Origin: Acidobacteriaceae bacterium
GTDB taxonomy: Bacteria > Acidobacteriota > Terriglobia > Terriglobales > Acidobacteriaceae
Direction of reading: 5' to 3'
DNA: 37,076 bases
NCBI GenBank assembly: GCA_025355505.1
Contig: JANXZM010000091.1
Span: 1 to 37,076 of the forward strand
The notes under the pieces are model-generated. The model had not been told where the DNA came from, did no database searches, and saw nothing but the letters and a program-made list of their open reading frames with translations. Shown piece by piece: positions 24,561 through 33,352 of this stretch (its first letter is position 1; the number at the start of each line of letters is the position of its first letter). Both the position numbers and the translations under genes were made by a program.

Positions 24561-25106
24561 CTACTGCGAATTCTCCCGCCGTTCCCGTTTCACTGGCGCC
24601 GCCGTCTTGTAATTCCCCGGATACACCACCACCGATCGTCGTCCGCCCTCGCCGTCACTCTCCGTCCGCAAATCCTTTTCCTCGCGCAGCGCCAGATGCA
24701 CAATCCGCCGCTCGCGCGACGACATCGGTCCAAACCGGTAAGGCTCGCTTGTCCGCCTCACTTGCTCCGCCGCCACCCGCGCCGTCACTTGCAACTCGTC
24801 GATCCGCGCCGCACGGAAATTCTTGCAGTCGAACCAGATCTTCTCGTGCTCGTTCCCCTGCAAATGCAGAATCTCCGAAGCCAGCAGCTCAAACGACCGC
24901 AGCAACTCCCCGCCACGGTCCAGCAGCAGCTCCGAATCCGGCCCCGCAAACTCCACCAGAATTTCCGGATGCTCCCATTCGCGATTCTGCGCGATCGGCG
25001 GATCCACCGTGATCCGATACTTCAGCTTGAAGCCGCCATTCGAAATCACAGCCTGCAGAAATTCCCCAATCTGTTTAGCAGCCACAACCTTGTCAGTGAT
25101 CGGCAT
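24561..25106 (-). CDS. jag: Jag/KhpB-like R3H RNA-binding protein
   Basis: This 181-residue protein lies after yidC, as jag does in many bacteria. The C-terminal half has an R3H domain, SEPYRFGPMSSRERRIVHLA, then REEKDLRTESDGEGGRRSVV, whose R-x3-H (RRIVH) motif is intact. The central part is KH-like (LLRSFELLASEILHLQ). The usual Jag_N domain is missing and the first 70 residues are a different alpha-beta segment. KhpB proteins bind RNA and influence cell elongation in Firmicutes; here the role is inferred from context. Confidence 0.85.
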   Translation of the reverse strand: MPITDKVVAAKQIGEFLQAVISNGGFKLKYRITVDPPIAQNREWEHPEILVEFAGPDSELLLDRGGELLRSFELLASEILHLQGNEHEKIWFDCKNFRAARIDELQVTARVAAEQVRRTSEPYRFGPMSSRERRIVHLALREEKDLRTESDGEGGRRSVVVYPGNYKTAAPVKRERRENSQ

Positions 25107-25180
25107 ATGTAAATTCTCAGCCCTTACCTGTTAGCTTTTTAACTCTTGACCCTAAAAGCTCCTGGCTCGCAGCCTACAGC

Positions 25181-26983
25181 CTATTTCTCTTTCTTCCGCG
25201 CCCGCTTCTCCATCATCTCGCGCATTTCGCGGCCCAGCGACGTACGATTCATCACCGACTGCTGCACGATCCCGATCACCTGCCCCGCCGACCAGTACAA
25301 CCCCAGCCCCGCCGGCAGATTCCAGCTCATGATGCCCAGCATCCCCGGCATCATGATGTTCATCATCTTCTGCTGCGCCGGATCCATGCCCGCTTGCGGC
25401 GTCATCCGCTGCATGATTAGCATGGTCACAATAATCGCAACCGGCAGTATGTGCCACGGATCGGGCGCCGAAAGATCGTGTATCCACATCCACGGCGCAT
25501 GCCGCAAATCCATCGCCACGTTCAGCATCCGGTAATACGCAAACAAAAACGGCATCTGGATCACCAGCGGCAGGCATCCACCCGCCGGATTCACGCCTTC
25601 CTTCTTATACAGCGCCGAAATCTCCTCATTCATCTCGGCTTTTTTCGGATCGCGCAGACTATATTTTTTATATTTCTCCTGGATCGATTTAATCTGCGGC
25701 GCCACCCGCTGCATCTTCAGCATCGACTTCATCTGCGTCAGCCGCAGCGGCAGCAGCGCCAGATTGATCACCAGCGTCTGCAACAGAATCGCCCAGCCCC
25801 AGTTCGGAACAATGTGCGCGTACATCCACTTCAACCAAAGAAACAGCGGCCGCGCGATAATCCCCAGCCAGCCAAAGTCGATGATCGCCCGCAGATCCGG
25901 CTCTGCGCCCGTGATCCCTGGAACCGCCACCGACTGCAAATCTGCCAGCGCCTTCGGCCCCACATACAGCCGCACTTCGCTTGCCCCCTTCACACTGCCC
26001 ACGGCAATTCCGAACACGTCAATTTTGTCCTGCTGCTTGTTGTTCGGATCGGTCGCATTGTGCGGAATCTCGAGTGCGCTCCGCAGCGTCACCATCGCCG
26101 CATTCTGCGGGTCCTGCGGCAAAAACACCGCCGCAAAGTACTGGTCCGAAACCGCCGCCCAGTGGAATGGACCAGGCACCGTAGCGCCGCCCATGATCTT
26201 GATCGACGGAAACACTGTCCAGCCCGTCACCAGCCGTTCCACCTTGCTGTCGTACTGGTAGGCGATCTGACTGGCTGCGTACGACGGCCCGTTGCTCTGG
26301 TCGCCAAATCCCGCCGGCCACATCGGAAACGCCGTCACCTCCGCCCCCTTCTCAACCACCACCGTCCGCGTGCCTACCACATAACTGTCGCGATCGAACT
26401 TGAAGCTCTTCTCTACCGAGACATCGCCGTCGTCATAAACAAACTTAATCTCCGCCGGAGCCGTCGCACCGCTGCTCGTCACCACATACAGCGCCGTGTT
26501 CAGCTTGTTCCGCAGCCCCTCGTCATACGACCACAACGTCAGCGGATACCCAAGTTTCTCCGCCGCCACCGCATTCACCAGTTCCAGCGCGCCGCCTTTG
26601 TCGTCGGTGAACTTTTTCAGCACCCACGACTTAACCCGCCCGCCCCGATTGGTGAACACGATCCGGTAAACGTCATTCTCAATCGCCGTCTCCGACTCGC
26701 TGGCCGCCTGCTCCGGAGCCGATGTCGCGGCCGCTTTCACCCCTGCCGCACCATGCGCCCTCGAAATTTTCGTTTGCGCTGGAACTTGTCCCGCGCTCTC
26801 CGATGGTAGCTGCGCCTGATTCTGCACCGCCCCCTCCGCACTCGCCGTCTTCGCCGGAGGCTGCGGCCCATACTTCTTCAACAGCGGTTGGAACAGCATG
26901 ATGACCAGAAACGTCAGCGCAAACACGATCAACAGCCTGCGCTCCATCCCGGATTCTTGTTGCGGATTGTTAAATTCAGCCAA
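25181..26983 (-). CDS. yidC: Membrane protein insertase YidC
   Basis: The 600-residue protein starts at TTG 26983 (MAEFNNPQQESGMERRLLIV). TM1 lies at about 14-33; a proline/alanine-rich linker and the large periplasmic beta-supersandwich follow (about 100-350). The five-helix insertase core spans about 365-590 (ILLQTLVINLALLPLRLTQM with the hydrophilic-groove arginine, then GCLPLVIQMPFLFAYYRML and MPGMLGIMSWNLPAGLGLYW). The end is basic (EKRARKKEK). It inserts and folds inner-membrane proteins with or without SecYEG. It is in the rpmH-rnpA-yidD-yidC-jag operon. Confidence 0.97.
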   Translation of the reverse strand: MAEFNNPQQESGMERRLLIVFALTFLVIMLFQPLLKKYGPQPPAKTASAEGAVQNQAQLPSESAGQVPAQTKISRAHGAAGVKAAATSAPEQAASESETAIENDVYRIVFTNRGGRVKSWVLKKFTDDKGGALELVNAVAAEKLGYPLTLWSYDEGLRNKLNTALYVVTSSGATAPAEIKFVYDDGDVSVEKSFKFDRDSYVVGTRTVVVEKGAEVTAFPMWPAGFGDQSNGPSYAASQIAYQYDSKVERLVTGWTVFPSIKIMGGATVPGPFHWAAVSDQYFAAVFLPQDPQNAAMVTLRSALEIPHNATDPNNKQQDKIDVFGIAVGSVKGASEVRLYVGPKALADLQSVAVPGITGAEPDLRAIIDFGWLGIIARPLFLWLKWMYAHIVPNWGWAILLQTLVINLALLPLRLTQMKSMLKMQRVAPQIKSIQEKYKKYSLRDPKKAEMNEEISALYKKEGVNPAGGCLPLVIQMPFLFAYYRMLNVAMDLRHAPWMWIHDLSAPDPWHILPVAIIVTMLIMQRMTPQAGMDPAQQKMMNIMMPGMLGIMSWNLPAGLGLYWSAGQVIGIVQQSVMNRTSLGREMREMMEKRARKKEK

Positions 26984-27074
26984 TTCAGCAGCTCGCCATT
27001 TCTTCGTCGCTAGTAGTCACTCGCTGGAACATTCCACATCGGAACGCCGGGTGCCCCATCCTTAGCCGCTCACT

Positions 27075-27314
27075 TTACGGAAGGGTGGGATTCCGCGCGG
27101 CATCCACTACCACCAAATCCAGACCGCCCGAAGCCAACGGATGGCATCGCAACACTCGCCAAGCCGCCATCGCTCCGCCGCGCACTACGCCATACCGCTC
27201 CACCGCTTCCATTGCGTATTCCGAACAAGTCGGCACATACCGGCACGCCGCCGGAAACCACGGCGATATCCACCGCTTGTATACTCGCAACAGCCAAAGC
27301 GCCGCTGACTTCAT
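27075..27314 (-). CDS. yidD: Membrane protein insertion efficiency factor YidD
   Basis: The 79 residues contain the YidD pattern LLRVYKRWISPWFPAACRYV then PTCSEYAMEAVERYG and GAMAAWRVLRCHPLASGGLD, with the conserved cysteines. YidD is a small amphipathic membrane-associated helper of YidC. Its ATG overlaps the rnpA stop (ATGA), indicating translational coupling. Confidence 0.95.
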   Translation of the reverse strand: MKSAALWLLRVYKRWISPWFPAACRYVPTCSEYAMEAVERYGVVRGGAMAAWRVLRCHPLASGGLDLVVVDAARNPTLP

Positions 27315-27748
27315 TTCTCCACCAGCTTTTTCGCGATCGCTTCCAGCGCCCGCCCCACTTCTTCGAGCACCAAAGAAAATTCCACCGTCAGCACCGACTT
27401 CTTAGGATTGATCACCACATCCACCGCGCCCCCCAGCACCGAACGCCGCTGCCGCACTGCTTCCCGCAGCCGCCGCTTGATCCGGTTCCGATCCACCGCG
27501 CCCCCCAGCACCTTGCCCACCGTGAACCCGACGCGCGCACTTCCGTTGGGCGAAGCCCCCTCCGCCTGTCGCAGATAGAACATGGTCATATGCGAGGAAA
27601 AGTGCCGCCGTCCTTGTTTATAGACGCGATCGAAGTCCGAATGCTTCAGCAGCCGCGCCGCGCGCGGAAACCTCGCCCCCGCCTTCAACGCGGGCTGCTC
27701 CACACTCCGGTTAGGAGCGTCAGCGCTCACCAGCTCAAAATCCTGCAC
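27311..27748 (-). CDS. rnpA: Ribonuclease P protein component
   Basis: The 145-residue basic protein has the start-like FPRAARLLKHSDFDRVYKQG, the beta-sheet FYLRQAEGASPNGSARVGFT, and the RNR signature GGAVDRNRIKRRLREAVRQR that contacts the RNase P RNA. The GTG at 27748 gives about 25 residues before the conserved region, so the true start may be internal. It works with the rnpB RNA (not in this window) to mature tRNA 5' ends. Confidence 0.96.
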   Translation of the reverse strand: MQDFELVSADAPNRSVEQPALKAGARFPRAARLLKHSDFDRVYKQGRRHFSSHMTMFYLRQAEGASPNGSARVGFTVGKVLGGAVDRNRIKRRLREAVRQRRSVLGGAVDVVINPKKSVLTVEFSLVLEEVGRALEAIAKKLVEK

Positions 27749-27793
27749 AATTATTAGTAATAATGACGGCCTTCGCTGTCCGTTGAGGGAAAA

Positions 27794-27949
27794 CTAATCG
27801 CGGAAACCCGGCGCCACTGAAACCCGCTTGCGCCCCTTCGCCCGGCGGCGCGACAGCACTGCCGCCCCGCTCTTGGTCTTCATGCGAGTCCGGAACCCGT
27901 GCTTCTTCGAGCGCTTGCGCTTGTTGGGTTGAAATGTACGTTTCGGCAT
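27794..27949 (-). CDS. rpmH: Ribosomal protein bL34
   Basis: The minus strand encodes 51 residues, [51 protein letters not shown], a near-perfect bL34. It is 45 bases before rnpA and starts the operon; AAGGA lies upstream of the ATG at 27949. Confidence 0.97.
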   Translation of the reverse strand: MPKRTFQPNKRKRSKKHGFRTRMKTKSGAAVLSRRRAKGRKRVSVAPGFRD

Positions 27950-27998
27950 CGAAAATCCTTGCTCCTGATTGAACCAGCTAGCCTAAAGGCAAACCGTA

Positions 27999-28028
27999 AG
28001 TATAAATGACGCACGCCAAATGCGGCAA
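27999..28028 (-). promoter_or_regulatory. Predicted rpmH operon promoter
   Basis: On the minus strand TTGCCG (28028-28023) and TATACT (28004-27999) are 18 bases apart, and about 50 bases separate the -10 box from the rpmH start. It is the best sigma-70-like pair in the rpmH-mnmE divergent gap. The direct repeat CCTCCCCCG lies just beyond it at about 28033-28052. Confidence 0.5.
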
Positions 28029-28210
28029 ACGCCTCCCCCGCCTCCCCCGCCTCCTCAGGGCGAGACCATATTATCCCGCCGCCGGAAACTTCTCGCTATA
28101 CTCGTTTCATGAAGTGGACCGGCGCCTCTTTATCCACCACGGATTGGGCACCGCCGCCGCCTTCTCAAATGACTCATCACCATCCACAATCGACGAACCA
28201 CTGCTTTTAG

Positions 28211-29701
28211 ATGAACCTCGACGACACCATTGTCGCCATCGCCACCCCACCCGGTCGCGGCGGCATAGGCGTAGTTCGCCTCGCCGGCCCCGCAGCCCGA
28301 GCCATAGCCCACACCATGCTCCGCCGCACTCGCGTCTTGGAACCAAACCGTCCCCACCTCTGCGATCTAATCGAACCATGCGGCGCCGTCACTCCTGCCC
28401 TGCAAACCTCCGCCCCTGCCAACTCCACCCAAACTCCCACCCGCATAGACGAAGTCCTGGTCACCTACTTCGCCAAGCCCCACTCCTACACCACCGACGA
28501 CATCATTGAAATCTCCGCCCACGGCTCCCCCGTTGTCCTCCGCCACATACTCGAACTCTCTCTAGCCCAAGGCGCCCGTCTAGCCGAGCCCGGAGAATTC
28601 ACCATGCGCGCCTTTCTCAACGGTCGCCTGGACTTAACCCAAGCCGAAGCCGTCCGCGACCTGATCGACTCGCAAACTTTATTTCAAGCCAAGGTCGCCG
28701 CCCAGCAATTGGAAGGCGCTCTCTCCAATCGCCTAAAGCCCATCAAGCAAAAACTAATCGACCTGGTCGTCCTTCTGGAAGCCGGCATCGACTTCGCCGA
28801 AGACGATATCTCCGTTGTCCCAGACGCCACCATCCTCGTGCGCATTCAGCAAATCAGAACCCCGCTACAGCAACTAGCCGCCACCTTCACCTACGGCAAA
28901 ATCGTCCACCAGGGCTTGACCCTGGCCATAGTAGGTCGTCCCAACGTAGGCAAGTCCAGCCTCTTCAATCGCCTTGTCGAACGCGAGCGCTCCATCGTAA
29001 CCCCACAGCCCGGCACCACCCGCGACCTGATTAGCGAAACCGTTGCCATCGCTGGAATTCCTGTGGAACTAGTGGACACCGCCGGCATCCGCCAAGCCCC
29101 AGACGATGCCGAAGCCGAAACCCTCGGCATCAAGAAATCAATGGAAGCTCTAGCCGACGCCGACTTAGTCCTGGTAGTAATCGACCATACCCAACCTTTA
29201 AACGAAGAAGACAACGAGTTACTTCGCCTGGTACAGTCCCGCCCAGCGATAGTTATAGAAAACAAATCCGACCTGCCAAGCTCTTATGATTGCCGCACAA
29301 AGCCCGACAACCTTTCCCGACCCACCACCAACCCGTGTAGCGCGGACACTCCTGTCCGCCAAGCCGCGCACCGGCAGCCAGCAATCACCCGCATCCAAAC
29401 TTCCGCCATAACCGGCGAAGGCATCCCCGCCCTCCGCGCCGCCATCCTCAATCACATAGCCGGAGACTTCACCACAACGCAAGAAACCGGCTTCCTAACC
29501 AGCCTCCGCCACCACAAACTAGTCACCGACGCACTAACCGCGCTCGACGCCGCCACCAACGCCGTAGCCGCCCGAATCCCCCACGAGATGCTCCTGCTCG
29601 ATCTCTACTCATCCCTCCGCCCCCTCGACGAAATCACCGGCGCCACCACCACCGACGACATCCTAAACCTCATCTTCAGCACCTTCTGCATCGGCAAATA
29701 G
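28211..29701 (+). CDS. mnmE: tRNA uridine-5-carboxymethylaminomethyl GTPase MnmE
   Basis: The 496-residue protein has the N-terminal folate-binding domain ([40 protein letters not shown]), a helical domain, and an inserted G domain: G1 GRPNVGKSS (about 242-250), PGTTRD, G3 DTAGI, G4 NKSD (351-354) and SAITGEG (about 398). It ends in FCIGK, the C-terminal motif with the catalytic cysteine. With MnmG it modifies U34 of certain tRNAs. Between G4 and G5 there is an unusual insertion of about 35 residues containing [10 protein letters not shown], encoded by a REP-like hairpin (29335-29359). The domain core stays in frame. It diverges from rpmH. Confidence 0.96.
   Translation: MNLDDTIVAIATPPGRGGIGVVRLAGPAARAIAHTMLRRTRVLEPNRPHLCDLIEPCGAVTPALQTSAPANSTQTPTRIDEVLVTYFAKPHSYTTDDIIEISAHGSPVVLRHILELSLAQGARLAEPGEFTMRAFLNGRLDLTQAEAVRDLIDSQTLFQAKVAAQQLEGALSNRLKPIKQKLIDLVVLLEAGIDFAEDDISVVPDATILVRIQQIRTPLQQLAATFTYGKIVHQGLTLAIVGRPNVGKSSLFNRLVERERSIVTPQPGTTRDLISETVAIAGIPVELVDTAGIRQAPDDAEAETLGIKKSMEALADADLVLVVIDHTQPLNEEDNELLRLVQSRPAIVIENKSDLPSSYDCRTKPDNLSRPTTNPCSADTPVRQAAHRQPAITRIQTSAITGEGIPALRAAILNHIAGDFTTTQETGFLTSLRHHKLVTDALTALDAATNAVAARIPHEMLLLDLYSSLRPLDEITGATTTDDILNLIFSTFCIGK
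29335..29359. repeat. REP-like hairpin family 1, copy 3, inside mnmE
   Basis: GTGTAGC plus hairpin GCGGACA-CTCC-TGTCCGC, identical in the stem to the intergenic copy at 20003-20027. Here it is read in frame as CSADTPVR within the MnmE G domain. Confidence 0.85.
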
Positions 29702-29757
29702 GGCAACGACCAACTTTTAGTCTTAGCAGCCCGTGGTGCAAGTATGTTTTGTATCAG

Positions 29758-29785
29758 GGTATGCCTTCAGGTGTTCAGGCATACC
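29758..29785. repeat. REP-like hairpin family 2, copy 2
   Basis: GGTATGCCT-tcaggtgttc-AGGCATACC has a 9-bp perfect stem with flanks TATGTTTTGTATCAG and GTAAG, related to 21144-21169. It is followed by two copies of TTTAGGCGCTGG (about 29811-29835). It lies downstream of mnmE. Confidence 0.6.
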
Positions 29786-29861
29786 GTAAGTGCCGTGTTA
29801 TGAGGGCGCCTTTAGGCGCTGGTTTTAGGCGCTGGAGTTTCACCACAGGCTGCTAGGTGAA

Positions 29862-29885
29862 AGGGCAGCCCAGGCGGGCTGCCCT
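29862..29885. terminator. Bidirectional hairpin between convergent genes
   Basis: AGGGCAGCCC-AGGC-GGGCTGCCCT is a perfect 10-bp stem between the mnmE stop and the stop of the following minus-strand gene. On the plus strand GTGAGATTTGTGTTTTT follows; on the minus strand only TTTCACC. It probably ends transcription from both sides. Confidence 0.55.
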
Positions 29886-29907
29886 GTGAGATTTGTGTTT
29901 TTCCGGC

Positions 29908-30417
29908 TTACTTCGCTGCCTTCACCGCTCCAGCGAGTGTGTAATCCCCGGTGCATGAATAGCTCGTTCCTCCATCAGCGCCGCCGCTATACTTACACGT
30001 CCCCGTCGCCTTAATGCCTTTCATCTTGCCGGTGCCGCCGCTCGCCTGATAAGTGCCTTTACCGGACTGCACCGCGCCATCTTTCACGGCCAGAGAAACT
30101 TGATAGTTGTACATAACCTTATCGCCGCTGTCATACGTCTCGACGAAGACGCCCCAAGCCTTGACGTGGCTTGCCGTAGCATCGCGGTGCTCGGAAAACG
30201 CACCCTCTTTGCTCATCGCGCCTCCGAGTTCTCCCTTCGTGGCGCACTTTCCTTGCGCGATCATGAACGCGTGTCCCGGCTGGTCGCCGGCGGGGACACT
30301 ATGCTCGACGTCGGGCTTGGCGCACGTGCCGGAAATCGAGTTCTTCGTTTGCGCCGAGGTGGTTGCCACAGTAAATGCAACGAACGCACAGCCGCACAGA
30401 ATCTTGGGGATCGTCAT
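29908..30417 (-). CDS. Small secreted protein of unknown function
   Basis: ATG 30417 has GGAGAG upstream and opens a signal peptide (MTIPKILCGCAFVAFTVATT, SAQ); the frame is open further upstream but without a ribosome site. The mature part (about 145 residues) has a beta-rich look with cysteines: GTCAKPDVEHSVPAGDQPGH, QGKCATKGELGG, VFVETYDSGDKVMYNYQVSL and GTYQASGGTGKMKGIKATGT. The alternating strands and the closing GTCKYSGGADGGTSYSCTGD suggest a lipocalin-like or dirigent-like barrel. No named family was recognised. Confidence 0.75.
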   Translation of the reverse strand: MTIPKILCGCAFVAFTVATTSAQTKNSISGTCAKPDVEHSVPAGDQPGHAFMIAQGKCATKGELGGAMSKEGAFSEHRDATASHVKAWGVFVETYDSGDKVMYNYQVSLAVKDGAVQSGKGTYQASGGTGKMKGIKATGTCKYSGGADGGTSYSCTGDYTLAGAVKAAK

Positions 30418-30590
30418 TTTCTCTCCAATGTAAGCGTTCGAATTTGGTCGGCCTGCGGCGGAAATCTGTGCCCGTTGACCAGCAAAATCCATCGCACTCG
30501 TTTTTTATTTTGACTCGCCGACCGGCCGTAAACCTACACCCAACCCCGTCAGCATGCAACCGCTCCAGCCCGGTCCTCGAGTGCACAGCC

Positions 30591-32048
30591 TCAATTGCCG
30601 GGAAGTTCTGCGACCACGCCCGCTCTATCCGCCTCGCGCTCAACGATGGCCTGAAATTTCCGCAGCACGTCTTCGGCAAGAGATGGCTTCCGATACGCAC
30701 TCGCCAGTTCGTCAACGCGGGTTCGCGCGCGCGCGAAGATGTCCGTCGGTGGCTCCGAGCCGCGCGCACTGCGATCAATCACCGCCGAAGGCAGATACTG
30801 CTCCTGCCGAAAAAGCGCGCGTGTCTCCTTTAGCTTCAGGAATTCTCCGGAGAGCCCGGTTTGCGCGAACATGGCCGTGGCCAGACTTGCACCACTCACG
30901 TCGTCCCCACGCACTTCAATCCCGCGCGCCAGCCGCTGCGCCGACGCAATCCACTCCGCATCCATCACCAACTTTTCCACGCTGTGGCACGCCAGAGATT
31001 CGATCATGCCCGCTCCCGAAATCATGTTGATGCCCGCCAGCGCTCCCAGCATCGCCGAACGCGCACTCTCCGCCCCCGCCTGCGCATCCACAAACTTCGA
31101 ATCGGTGGCCACCAGATACCCGTGTGTAGGCAGCCCAAGATGCTTGCCGACTTCGGCGCAAGCCATGTTCAGCATCGCCGTTTCCACCGCGCCCATCGGC
31201 GCCCCGCCCGTACGCATGTCGAAAATTGCAGGAGCGCCGCCCCACACTACCGGCGACCCTGCTCCCGCCAGTTGATGCAGCGTGATGCCAGCTAGCACTT
31301 CGGCAGCATGCTGCGTCACCGAACCCGCCAGCGTCACCGGAGCAGTCCCGCCAGCCAACGGCACGGCGACGATTTCCGCAGGCACACCGGCGTGAGCCAA
31401 GTCGAGCAAATTGTGCGATCCAAACTCTGACCAGTTCAACGGCGGCGACGGACACACATCAAAAACCGCCCGCGGTTCCCGCCGCAATTTCTCCGCACTG
31501 CCGCTGTCGGCCACAAGCAAGTCAATCATTCCCTGCAAGCCAGCCGCCGAGAACGATCCCGTCACTACCGGCTTATCGGAATGTTGCAGTACCACCAGCA
31601 ACCGGTAGAGATCTCCGATCAGACTCGGTGCATCGTTACACACCACGGCGGTAGATTGCGCCGCGAACTGCGGCAAAGTTTCCGCGACTTGCACAATGCG
31701 CACCAGGTCGCGAGTCTCCGAAGGCCGTGCTTCCAAAGTCTCCGGATCAAGCATCTGCACGCAACACGACCCGGGATCGAAATGCACATCGTCGCCGCCA
31801 TAATGCACGGCCTTCTCCCCCCGCCGGTTATACAAATAAAAGTCGCGCGGCGCCGATGCCAGGCTCTTCCGCACCAGCGTTTCCGGCAGACGCGCCACTC
31901 CGTCCGTGACCTCAACTCCCGCCGCCTGCAACAACTCCACCACCTCAGCCGAGCCCACGCGAACTCCCGGGCTCATCAATAATTCAAACGCCTCGCGCAG
32001 AATGCGGCCAATCAAATCACCACTAAGCAATTGAGTTCGAGGTCTCAT
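30591..32048 (-). CDS. MttB-family (non-pyrrolysine) methyltransferase
   Basis: The 485 residues belong to the trimethylamine methyltransferase MttB superfamily: PRTQLLSGDLIGRILREAFE, GVEVTDGVARLPETLVRKSL, GDDVHFDPGSCCVQMLDPET and the barrel helices GGAPAIFDMRTGGAPMGAVE, NMACAEVGKHLGLPTHGYLV. The ORF has no internal amber codon, so it is a non-Pyl member such as those that demethylate glycine betaine, carnitine or related quaternary amines. The methyl group is passed to the corrinoid protein encoded just upstream, with a 4-base ATGA overlap. The substrate is unknown; no reductive activator or second methyltransferase lies nearby. Confidence 0.9.
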   Translation of the reverse strand: MRPRTQLLSGDLIGRILREAFELLMSPGVRVGSAEVVELLQAAGVEVTDGVARLPETLVRKSLASAPRDFYLYNRRGEKAVHYGGDDVHFDPGSCCVQMLDPETLEARPSETRDLVRIVQVAETLPQFAAQSTAVVCNDAPSLIGDLYRLLVVLQHSDKPVVTGSFSAAGLQGMIDLLVADSGSAEKLRREPRAVFDVCPSPPLNWSEFGSHNLLDLAHAGVPAEIVAVPLAGGTAPVTLAGSVTQHAAEVLAGITLHQLAGAGSPVVWGGAPAIFDMRTGGAPMGAVETAMLNMACAEVGKHLGLPTHGYLVATDSKFVDAQAGAESARSAMLGALAGINMISGAGMIESLACHSVEKLVMDAEWIASAQRLARGIEVRGDDVSGASLATAMFAQTGLSGEFLKLKETRALFRQEQYLPSAVIDRSARGSEPPTDIFARARTRVDELASAYRKPSLAEDVLRKFQAIVEREADRAGVVAELPGN

Positions 32049-32707
32049 GCCGAAGCCGTTCCCTTGCCCATCAGATTTTTAGCCAGCTCCAAAGCATCGA
32101 TGGCATTGCGCGAGAACCCGTCCGCGCCGATTTCAGCAGCCCACTTCGAACTGACCGCCGCCCCGCCAATAATCGCCTTCACCCGCGGCCGCAAGCCATT
32201 CCGATCCAGCGCTTCAATCACCGCTTTCTGACCCGCCATGGTCGTAGTCAGCAATGCCGACACGCCAACAATGTCGGCATCCACTTCTTTAACCTTGGCA
32301 ACGAACGCCTCGGGAGTCACGCTTGTCCCCAGATCGAATATCTGAAATCCGCTAGCCGAAAGAATGGTAGCGACCAGGTTCTTGCCAATGTCGTGAATAT
32401 CGCCGCGCGCCGTCCCCAGCACGATCTTCCCCAGCGCTTCACGCTGCGACCCGCGCTTCAGCATCTCCGGTTCCAGCACCTTGATCGCAGCCTTCATCGC
32501 CTCCGCCGAAGCCAGCAGATCTGGCAGAAACATTTCCCCGCAACCAAATTGATCGCCGGCAAATTTGATCCCCACCGCAAATCCGAAGTTCACCGCCTCC
32601 AGCGGATCAACCCCGTCAGCCAGCCACTGCTGCGCCAATTCCCTGGCCCGATCAGGCACTCCGTCAATAATGCTTTGCCGCATCGCCAGGAACAGTTCAT
32701 CCGGCAC
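32045..32707 (-). CDS. Corrinoid-binding methyl carrier protein
   Basis: The 220-residue protein starts at GTG 32707, preceded by GGGAGG; a TTG at 32719 is less likely. It has an N-terminal four-helix cap (FLAMRQSIIDGVPDRARELA; GCGEMFLPDLLASAEAMKAA) and a Rossmann B12 domain with the base-off histidine motif RGDIHDIGKNLVA, GVSALLTTTM and IIGGAAVS. This is the MtbC/MttC-type carrier that receives methyl groups from an MttB-family enzyme, encoded directly downstream. No cobalamin riboswitch is recognisable upstream. Confidence 0.93.
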   Translation of the reverse strand: MPDELFLAMRQSIIDGVPDRARELAQQWLADGVDPLEAVNFGFAVGIKFAGDQFGCGEMFLPDLLASAEAMKAAIKVLEPEMLKRGSQREALGKIVLGTARGDIHDIGKNLVATILSASGFQIFDLGTSVTPEAFVAKVKEVDADIVGVSALLTTTMAGQKAVIEALDRNGLRPRVKAIIGGAAVSSKWAAEIGADGFSRNAIDALELAKNLMGKGTASA

Positions 32708-32896
32708 AAAGCCTCCCAAGATCAGCCCGCGCCATCATCTCGATCCAGGTCGTCAGGCCGATCAAGCCCGCGATTGTACCCCGGAGCCAACTCGCAAAAC
32801 TGTGATCCCCAGCACATCCTCGATTTTCCCTGCGCCCCCTCCTCAGACCGCCGAAACGTGCGATCATAGTCCGACCTTCAAAAGGAGCCCTTCCCC

Positions 32897-33334
32897 ATGG
32901 CAATCGAAACCCCCCAGAATCTTTCCAATTACACGCGTTATGATCCGCTCTTCCAGTTTTTTATCCTGCCCGTATTCGCCATCTCGCTGATCGCCACCAT
33001 CGTCCATCTGGTCCGCTGGCCAGGGCTGTGTTCCGCATGGCTGGTCGTAGTCATGATCGCGGCCATAGCCGCCATCTTCAAAATCCGCCTTTATGCCCTA
33101 AAGGTGCAGGACCGAGTCATCCGCCTGGAAGAAAGATTGCGCCTCCAGACTCTGCTCGACCCCGCCCTTCGTCCCCGCATCACCGAACTGACGGAAAAGC
33201 AACTCATAGCCCTGCGCTTCGCCTCCGACGCCGAACTCCCAGCCCTGGCCGCCAAAGCCCTCAACGAAAAACTAGCCCCCGCCGATATAAAAAATTCTAT
33301 CCAGCACTGGCGCCCCGACTATTGGAGAGTCTGA
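32897..33334 (+). CDS. DUF6526 family membrane protein
   Basis: The 145-residue protein starts at ATG 32897 with AAAAGGAG upstream. Two membrane helices (about 20-40 QFFILPVFAISLIATIVHLV and 45-64) precede a cytosolic tail with KVQDRVIRLEERLRLQTLLD and the motif ELTEKQLIALRFASDAELPA, which I associate with DUF6526. The function is unknown. It is divergent from the corrinoid protein gene and monocistronic. Confidence 0.8.
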   Translation: MAIETPQNLSNYTRYDPLFQFFILPVFAISLIATIVHLVRWPGLCSAWLVVVMIAAIAAIFKIRLYALKVQDRVIRLEERLRLQTLLDPALRPRITELTEKQLIALRFASDAELPALAAKALNEKLAPADIKNSIQHWRPDYWRV

Positions 33335-33352
33335 ACGCAGAATATCCCCGTA

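Noticed and set aside
21375-26809. Long plus-strand ORFs opposite dnaN, dnaA and yidC
   Set aside because: Arginine/histidine-rich shadows of GC-rich genes with no recognisable domains.
29219-29482. Minus-strand ORFs with the shared peptide RSVRATR (also near 17583-18029 and 19857-20168)
   Set aside because: The shared peptide is the reverse reading of the REP family 1 hairpin; the ORFs overlap real genes and are not coding.
30591-32048. Pyrrolysine-containing MttB
   Set aside because: The frame has no internal amber codon and ends normally; it is a non-Pyl member.
32720-32896. Possible cobalamin riboswitch before the corrinoid protein gene
   Set aside because: No B12-box-like sequence or suitable fold was visible in the short upstream gap.
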